The notes beneath the pieces are model-generated. The model was not told the origin of the DNA, ran no database searches, and worked only from the letters and a program-made list of their open reading frames with translations. Made by a program: the position numbers and the translations under genes. DNA of 11,141 nt from Gammaproteobacteria bacterium (GTDB lineage: Bacteria; Pseudomonadota; Gammaproteobacteria; UBA1113): the NCBI GenBank assembly GCA_019752835.1, contig JAIELR010000060.1, forward strand, positions 1-11,141. Direction: 5' to 3'. Positions 6,354 to 11,141 of the stretch are shown one piece after another. The first letter of the stretch is position 1, and every line of letters begins with the position of its first letter.

Positions 6354-7679
6354 ATGGAAAGTGTTAAAAGAAAAATTGTCGATAATGAAAACATTAGACA
6401 CGAAGTTCCTGGGCATGTTCTTTCTCGTTATCGTCATATCATTGGAGAAGTACCTAAAAACTTAACGTTCGAAAGTTTATTAGAGTCTGTTTGTGAATAC
6501 TATGAAAATATTATTGCCTGTATGCCAGGAAACGTTTATTGGTTTGATAATCAAGGTATTGTACATGGCTGCAACAGAAACGTACTGAGTATGTATGGAT
6601 TAAATGATGTTTCTGAATTTAAAGGCTTAAATTTTGATCAAATTGGGCAGTTGATTCCCTGGCCAAATGATGTTTCAGAAAAATTTAAGCAAGATAGTTA
6701 TAATGTTATCCGTACAGGCGTTCCAATAATAAATGAAGAAGAGCCACCGATTTTAGATGCAGAGGGAAACGCATTGTATTTTTTAACCAGTCGTGTGCCA
6801 TTACTCGATAGCGCAGGTGAAAGGGTAGGTATAGTGGGTATTTCTACCGAAATTACATCGTTAAAGGAAGCAGAAAAGCGAGAAAAATTGGCTATTATAG
6901 AGGCGATTGAACAAAATGCAACAGCGTCAGCAGAAGAAGCCTTGCGGCGAGCAGTCACTGTATTAGCAGGCAGTATTGCGCACGATTTGCGTACTCCACT
7001 GACAGCTGCATTATTGCGCGTAGATGCTCTTGCCAAAGCGCAGGCTGAATTAATTCCTCAGCAAGAAGATAAATCGTATAAAGAGCTTGTGGAAAAAAAT
7101 CTTCCAGCTTATTTTGACGTTGTGTACTCTTCTATTAAAAATTTTAAAAAAATCATTTATGACATGAATAACTTTATTGATGTAACGCTGAAGTCTATGC
7201 AACGTTTGGTCAGTGGAACTTTAAGTAAAGAAGACTTTATTGTATGTGACGTGGGTGATTGCTTGCATCAAATCGTAGTACGTTACCCTTTTCGAGGAAA
7301 TGAAAAAAATCTACTTCAACTTACCAAAATTGACGACTTCTCTTTTATGGGAATTCCTGTTCTTTTTTATCGTATTATATTTAATTTATTAGGAAATGCT
7401 TTTCACCAAATTGCTAAAAATAATAAAGGAGAAATTTTTATTAGTACAGAAGTGGGCTCCGCTTTTAATATTGTAAGAGTAAGAGATACAGCAGGGGGCA
7501 TTTCACCAGAAAAAATAGATCATCTGTTTGATGCATATGTTACCCATGAGACCACTGGTACAGGAGTGGGATTAGCTTTTTGTAAGTTAACGATGCAAAA
7601 TTTTGGTGGCGATATTACATGCCATAGCGTTGAGGGTGATTATATTGAATTTTGTCTGTCATTTCCAACGATTCAATAA
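6354..7679 (+). CDS. Soluble PAS-domain sensor histidine kinase, CqsS/LqsS-like core
   Basis: This is a cytosolic two-component sensor kinase. The frame is open from an ATG at 6345, but that codon directly abuts the AGGA (6341-6344). The ATG at 6354 is 9 nt from it, so I choose 6354 (441 aa); residue numbers below follow that start. A PAS domain spans about 47-175 (YENIIACMPGNVYWFDNQG, ending VGIVGISTEIT), followed by a helical connector. The H-box is SIAHDLRTPL with phosphoacceptor His210. The ATPase domain has an N-box NLLGNAFHQI (344-353), a G1 box DTAGGI (378-383) and a G2 box TGTGVGLAF (401-409). The YPF plus NEKNLLQL stretch and the LAFCKLTMQNFGGDI to F-L-F-P ending resemble kinases of the CqsS/LqsS autoinducer group, from memory. 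Unlike those it has no transmembrane sensor and no receiver domain. No response regulator is in the window, so its partner is elsewhere. It is co-transcribed with the unknown 581-aa protein. Confidence 0.92.
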   Translation: MESVKRKIVDNENIRHEVPGHVLSRYRHIIGEVPKNLTFESLLESVCEYYENIIACMPGNVYWFDNQGIVHGCNRNVLSMYGLNDVSEFKGLNFDQIGQLIPWPNDVSEKFKQDSYNVIRTGVPIINEEEPPILDAEGNALYFLTSRVPLLDSAGERVGIVGISTEITSLKEAEKREKLAIIEAIEQNATASAEEALRRAVTVLAGSIAHDLRTPLTAALLRVDALAKAQAELIPQQEDKSYKELVEKNLPAYFDVVYSSIKNFKKIIYDMNNFIDVTLKSMQRLVSGTLSKEDFIVCDVGDCLHQIVVRYPFRGNEKNLLQLTKIDDFSFMGIPVLFYRIIFNLLGNAFHQIAKNNKGEIFISTEVGSAFNIVRVRDTAGGISPEKIDHLFDAYVTHETTGTGVGLAFCKLTMQNFGGDITCHSVEGDYIEFCLSFPTIQ

Positions 7680-7739
7680 AACTGGGTGACTTCAATTGAG
7701 AAGAGAAACGACGCGTATTTTAATGGAAACATTACGATA

Positions 7740-7790
7740 GTTAACAGCGGCGAATTAGCGCTATTGATGTTTCACTAACCGGCTGTTAAC
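7740..7790. repeat. Inverted repeat spanning the end of the oxygenase gene
   Basis: GTTAACAGC (7740-7748) and GCTGTTAAC (7782-7790) are exact reverse complements, and GG/CC extends the pairing past one bulged base (7781). The 33-nt interior includes the stop codon and last codons of the - strand oxygenase gene and the palindrome TAGCGCTA (7756-7763). It sits where two convergent transcripts meet, so it could act as a bidirectional terminator, but no T-run accompanies either arm. Confidence 0.35.
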
Positions 7791-8585
7791 ATAGCTTGGG
7801 TTGAAATTTTCAAAATATTGTTCACCAGTGAATGCATTTGTAATTGGATCAGCTGCTGGGGGATTAAAAAAGAAGCCAACTGTCATTCTTTTTGTATTGC
7901 TAAGCTCAACTTTGTGAGGAGCAGCAGTGCATTTTTCTTTACCTAATACTAGTTCTAATACCTTTGCTAATACGATAACGTAATAGTCTTCCAACGGTTT
8001 TATATCGACCCAAACCTTCTCTCCCTCCGATTTCGTCAATATTTTTAAACCTGGTTCTGTAACACATAGGACAGTAACAATACCAAAATCTTTATGCTTT
8101 TGTAATCCTAACGTGGATTTTTCGTGATTTTCATTTAAACTAGGATAATTAACAATTGAAAGATAGGTTCCCTCGTCGTCAATAATATTGTTTAGAAGTT
8201 CAGGTTTTTTTACATGATTAAATATTGCTTCTAATAATGGTTTCACAACAACCTTATTCAATTTATCCGTTAGCATTTGAATGTCAATTTGTTGTTTACT
8301 TAAGCAATCAGGTGGTTGGGCAATGGGGAAAGACAAACGTTCAGCTTGCTCAGGGTTTGCTCGTTTCCTTCTATCTTCATATTGAGGCGTCATTGATTTA
8401 TTTATTGATGGGCTATCAAAAAAAGTTAAAGCTGTAGCTTTGAATTTATGGATAACAACGTCAATTTCATCCTTATCAAATTTTTTAAAATAACAGATAC
8501 CTGTTGCTAACAACTTATCGATCTCAAGCTCGCTTAGATCACGAATAGAGTCAATAATTAGTATACTATTTAGTTCAGGTATCAT
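7761..8585 (-). CDS. 2-oxoglutarate/Fe(II)-dependent dioxygenase, isopenicillin N synthase-like
   Basis: This is a predicted cytosolic non-haem iron oxygenase of the isopenicillin N synthase / 2OG-Fe(II) superfamily, which hydroxylates, desaturates or cyclises small molecules or residues. The substrate is unknown. The iron facial triad is present: His164-Lys-Asp166 (in LQKHKDFGIVTVL) and His224 (in AAPHKVELSNTKRMTVGFFF). Arg233-x-Thr235 occupies the 2-oxoglutarate-binding R-x-S/T position. The preceding GLKILTKSEGEKVWVDIKP (179-197) is the usual strand pair, and the N-terminal ATGICYFKKF corresponds to the family's DIOX_N start. The frame extends to a TTG at 8597, but the ATG at 8585 has GGGG 6 nt upstream and is preferred (274 aa, numbering used here). 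It lies 47 bp downstream of the protease-like gene on the same strand with no obvious promoter between them, so they probably share a transcript. Codon use is AT-rich, matching the accessory region. Confidence 0.88.
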   Translation of the reverse strand: MIPELNSILIIDSIRDLSELEIDKLLATGICYFKKFDKDEIDVVIHKFKATALTFFDSPSINKSMTPQYEDRRKRANPEQAERLSFPIAQPPDCLSKQQIDIQMLTDKLNKVVVKPLLEAIFNHVKKPELLNNIIDDEGTYLSIVNYPSLNENHEKSTLGLQKHKDFGIVTVLCVTEPGLKILTKSEGEKVWVDIKPLEDYYVIVLAKVLELVLGKEKCTAAPHKVELSNTKRMTVGFFFNPPAADPITNAFTGEQYFENFNPSYVNSRLVKHQ

Positions 8586-8632
8586 TTTTTTCCCCAAAAA
8601 ATTTCATGCAAATCCTAAAATAAATGCCTTGT

Positions 8633-11137
8633 TTAAAACTTTGGTACTATTTTAAGCGGCTCTAAAAAATTTATTTTTTCTATCGCTACATATTCCATTT
8701 TGAGAGATTTATTAATTAAATCAGGACATTTATGGTCTATACATATTTCAACCTCCAGATTGAACACGGTAGTAATAATTTCACGTAATAGTTCTTTATC
8801 AGCATCTTGTTTTTCCAACTCATCATACGAGCCTTTCATCCCTATTGCCATTTGCCTTTTATGCGGACCAGGTTCTGTTTTCTCTGTAAAATATAACAAA
8901 TTACAAATTTTCTCTTTCAAAACAATATTTTTCAAGTTTATCACCGCCTTTTCTACTGTATTCTTCTGTTCTTCTTGTTCAGGGGTTAATGGTCTGTTAC
9001 GTGATGCTATCTGAGACGCCATTTGCTCCTCCTGAGATGGTACAGTTGATATATTATTTATTTGGTGGTAGTAAAAAGTTAGGTAATAATCAAGATCATC
9101 TTTTTTTAATAATGCTAAATGTTCTAGACGGATTGTTATGCCCTTATCCAAGTCTTTCAAGGGCTCTGTAGACTGAGCAGCATAAAATAAGTTTTCGACA
9201 ACATAAGCGCCGCAACTACTGCCATCCGATTGTTTTAATGATTCTTTTATTTCAAGCTTCACGTTAGGTGATAAGGAAGTAATTTGATTTTCAAGTAACT
9301 TTGGAATCACTACATCACAACTTGAATCATAGTAGTGAGCTTGAGTGATACTCTCTTTATCAGTGCGTAATAATAGTCCTGTCCAATGCCCACCATGCAC
9401 ATGACATGGAATTAACAAAATCGTTTTTTTAGAAGTTAAGGCGCTCTTGACATTGTCGTAAAGTTCTTCTGAAGCATTATTGCTAATTGTCGTTGGAGTT
9501 AACACTTTTATTTCTTCTCTAAGTGCATGATCAGCTATCTCTAATATTTTTAGCTGTAAAAACTTGGACATTGCTTCTACTTCATATTGATATTTACAAT
9601 TTACCTGCGGATTAGACTCTGCATCCTTATCAGATTGTTCGCGGGTTACCGTCGGCTTAAACTTTGCCTCCTTATAAGATTGTTCACGGTTTACCTTTGG
9701 CATTGGGAAGAAACGTGACTGAATACTTCCCTCGTATTGTATTGGCTTTTGAATTTGTAATTTCTTTTGCTTTTTTTCTGGCACTTGTTCTTGCTTTTGT
9801 TCTGGTTCTGGTTCTGGTTCTGATTCTGGTTCTGGTTCTGGCTTAGGCACTCGCTCTTCTTCTACCGCTATCTCTTGTTTTTCCTCTTCTTCTTGCATTA
9901 ATACTTGCATCTTATCTATTGTAGACATATTAATTGCTGATTCAACAGTTGCATTGCATTCGTTTGTTAATTTAGTGATTTCATTAAAAAAATTTACTTG
10001 AGAGACATGGTCTAATGCAGTTTCAACTTCGTTTTTTAAAAGGTCTGTATGTTTCTTATAAAATTCGATAAATTTTTCACATTCTAAGTATAAATCACTA
10101 GGATTTATCCCTTCACTTTTATAAGAATTAATTTCTAATTTGTGATCATTGTTTACATGCAGCTCTGCTAATTGGTTTAACAATAAGAGAAGATCATATT
10201 GTGTTTTAATAATAACAGCATAATAAGAACGCATTTTATAGTTAGACAGTAACTCCGAAATTGATTTTAATATTTCTGCGTGATTACTTTTCATGGTTTG
10301 TAAGTATTTGTCAATTTCAAAATTTGTATTTTTTTTATCATGATTAAGCTGATTAATATGTTCTTCGAGGGTGATTTTGATTTTAAAATTTTCTATATGC
10401 TTTAAAATTATTGATTTTTTATAATCATCAGAGCGCTTAATCATATATGATTTTTTACGTTCATTATCACGTATTTCATCAAGAAAAGAATGTTCATTTT
10501 TTTTCAGTAGAAATAATTCATATTCAAGAAAATGTAAAGTTTGTTTTTCTATTTTAACTAAGTCTTGATAATTGTAAAAAATTGCAGGATTGTTGTATTT
10601 TGAAATTTTATTCATAGTAGCATATATTTCTGTTTTTTTAATATGAATTTCATAATACAACTTGGCGTATTGTCTCCAGTTTTCGCAAATATCACGTTCC
10701 CTATCTTCTAATTTAGAGTTAAGTAAACATAGAATGTTTTTTCTTTGAAATATAACTTCATCAAGTTGCATTTGTATAATTTCTTCTATTTCTTGTTGAT
10801 CATGATTTTGTAAATTTTTATAATAAGTATATTTTTCTGTATAAGTTGAAATTTTTTCTTTGATTATTTGGAAAATTTTTTGATTAGCAGTTATTTTTTT
10901 AAATAATAATTCATTTTCATTTTTTAAATCATTAATAATAGCAAATTTTTCATCGATAGATTCTTTTAATGTAATTAAAAATGGGCTGAGAATGGTATTT
11001 TCCCAAGTAGAAAGTGCTCGTTCAATATTTTGACAAAAATCTCTTTGTAAATAGTTTTTAAAGTAAATTTTTTGAAAATGGCGTAACAGTGCCGTAGGTA
11101 GCTGTCTCTCATGGTGGGTACTGATACAGCTTTTCAT
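8633..11137 (-). CDS. Coiled-coil protein with Ulp1-like clan CE cysteine protease domain, putative effector
   Basis: Residues about 50-400 are Lys/Glu/Leu/Ile-rich and helical, with long coiled-coil-like stretches. A Glu run and Pro-Glu repeat linker follows (414-446), then a tandem 15-residue repeat (481-495 and 496-510, each with REQS). The catalytic domain spans about 520-690. TILLIPCHVHGGHWTGLLL carries His584 followed by Trp, AHYYDSS carries Asp604, and KQSDGSSCGAYVVENL carries Gln636 and Cys642. The His-Trp, Asp, Gln, Cys order and the 6-residue Gln-Cys spacing match Ulp1/SENP and bacterial clan CE deubiquitinases such as SseL, ElaD and RickCE. Such enzymes cut ubiquitin or ubiquitin-like conjugates in host cells; the specificity here is unknown. 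A YopJ-type acetyltransferase is less likely because the acidic residue is Asp. A helical C-terminal part (700-834) is unassigned. The ATG at 11137 is 4 bp from the window edge and the frame is open beyond it, so the true start may lie outside. No signal peptide is seen. Confidence 0.88.
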   Translation of the reverse strand: MKSCISTHHERQLPTALLRHFQKIYFKNYLQRDFCQNIERALSTWENTILSPFLITLKESIDEKFAIINDLKNENELLFKKITANQKIFQIIKEKISTYTEKYTYYKNLQNHDQQEIEEIIQMQLDEVIFQRKNILCLLNSKLEDRERDICENWRQYAKLYYEIHIKKTEIYATMNKISKYNNPAIFYNYQDLVKIEKQTLHFLEYELFLLKKNEHSFLDEIRDNERKKSYMIKRSDDYKKSIILKHIENFKIKITLEEHINQLNHDKKNTNFEIDKYLQTMKSNHAEILKSISELLSNYKMRSYYAVIIKTQYDLLLLLNQLAELHVNNDHKLEINSYKSEGINPSDLYLECEKFIEFYKKHTDLLKNEVETALDHVSQVNFFNEITKLTNECNATVESAINMSTIDKMQVLMQEEEEKQEIAVEEERVPKPEPEPESEPEPEPEQKQEQVPEKKQKKLQIQKPIQYEGSIQSRFFPMPKVNREQSYKEAKFKPTVTREQSDKDAESNPQVNCKYQYEVEAMSKFLQLKILEIADHALREEIKVLTPTTISNNASEELYDNVKSALTSKKTILLIPCHVHGGHWTGLLLRTDKESITQAHYYDSSCDVVIPKLLENQITSLSPNVKLEIKESLKQSDGSSCGAYVVENLFYAAQSTEPLKDLDKGITIRLEHLALLKKDDLDYYLTFYYHQINNISTVPSQEEQMASQIASRNRPLTPEQEEQKNTVEKAVINLKNIVLKEKICNLLYFTEKTEPGPHKRQMAIGMKGSYDELEKQDADKELLREIITTVFNLEVEICIDHKCPDLINKSLKMEYVAIEKINFLEPLKIVPKF
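9608..9697 (-). repeat. 45-bp in-frame tandem repeat (two copies) in the protease gene
   Basis: Two adjacent 45-bp units encode 15-residue repeats at residues 481-495 and 496-510 of the large protein. Both follow the pattern x-V-x-REQS-x-K-x-A-x-x-x-P. A third, decayed start (QVNCKYQYE) follows. The unit lies in the linker just before the protease domain. Confidence 0.7.
9800..9841 (-). repeat. Hexanucleotide repeat encoding the Pro-Glu linker
   Basis: Seven consecutive 6-bp units read TTCTGG on the + strand (one is TTCTGA). They encode alternating Pro-Glu with a single Ser-Glu in the large - strand protein. Because the unit is 6 bp, gain or loss of copies changes linker length without shifting frame. 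The hydrophobic Leu-Val open frame on the opposite strand is only its shadow. Confidence 0.85.
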
Positions 11138-11141
11138 GGCC

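Noticed and set aside
8586..8597. TTG at 8597 as the dioxygenase start
   Set aside because: The ATG at 8585 has a GGGG site 6 nt upstream, which lies inside the extra codons added by the TTG start.
9120..9420. YopJ-type acetyltransferase for the His-acidic-Cys domain
   Set aside because: The order also fits YopJ, but the acidic residue is Asp, and the Gln six residues before Cys with HW context fits Ulp1-like proteases better.
9664..9846. + strand open frame encoding a Leu/Val-rich, membrane-like peptide
   Set aside because: It is the antisense shadow of the Pro-Glu hexanucleotide repeat in the large - strand gene; the hydrophobicity is a by-product of the repeat.

Overview
The window looks like a chromosomal segment of a gammaproteobacterium, most plausibly a host-associated member of the Legionellales or a relative. 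This is an inference. The reasons are a FdxA almost identical in layout to Azotobacter ferredoxin I, QueH as the last queuosine enzyme, a CorB-type transporter, and an AT-rich flank carrying a Ulp1-like (clan CE) cysteine protease with coiled coils and low-complexity linkers, a common effector architecture in such bacteria. No genus can be named from sequence alone.

Layout. (1) Positions 1-941 hold the 3' part of a membrane-protein gene of unknown function with a polar, Asn/Pro-rich tail. (2) Positions 1029-4270 are a conserved housekeeping block on the + strand: a probable promoter, queH (epoxyqueuosine reductase), fdxA (7Fe ferredoxin, 2 bp downstream), tsaB (t6A biosynthesis) and a corB/yfjD-type CNNM transporter. 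Two hairpin repeats lie between these genes: a short REP-like one at 2079-2101, and a 33-bp perfect inverted repeat at 2786-2872 whose outer edges are iterated on both sides. (3) A 324-bp gene-free stretch (4271-4594) marks a drop in G+C. (4) Positions 4595-7679 hold a two-gene + strand unit: an unrecognised 581-aa two-part protein, then a soluble PAS-histidine kinase whose catalytic core resembles the CqsS/LqsS quorum-sensing kinases. (5) Convergent to it, on the - strand, is a second two-gene unit (11137 down to 7761): an 834-aa protein with a helical/coiled-coil N-terminus, a Pro-Glu repeat linker, a 15-residue tandem repeat and a clan CE protease domain with an intact His-Asp-Gln-Cys set, followed 47 bp later by an isopenicillin-N-synthase-like 2-oxoglutarate/Fe(II) dioxygenase.

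How they may work together. queH and tsaB both serve tRNA anticodon-loop modification, and FdxA is a plausible electron donor for QueH. The AT-rich half resembles an accessory island: a sensor kinase with an unknown partner, and a protease paired with an oxygenase. Function there is inferred from domains only. No tRNA, rRNA, transposase, integrase or CRISPR array was seen.
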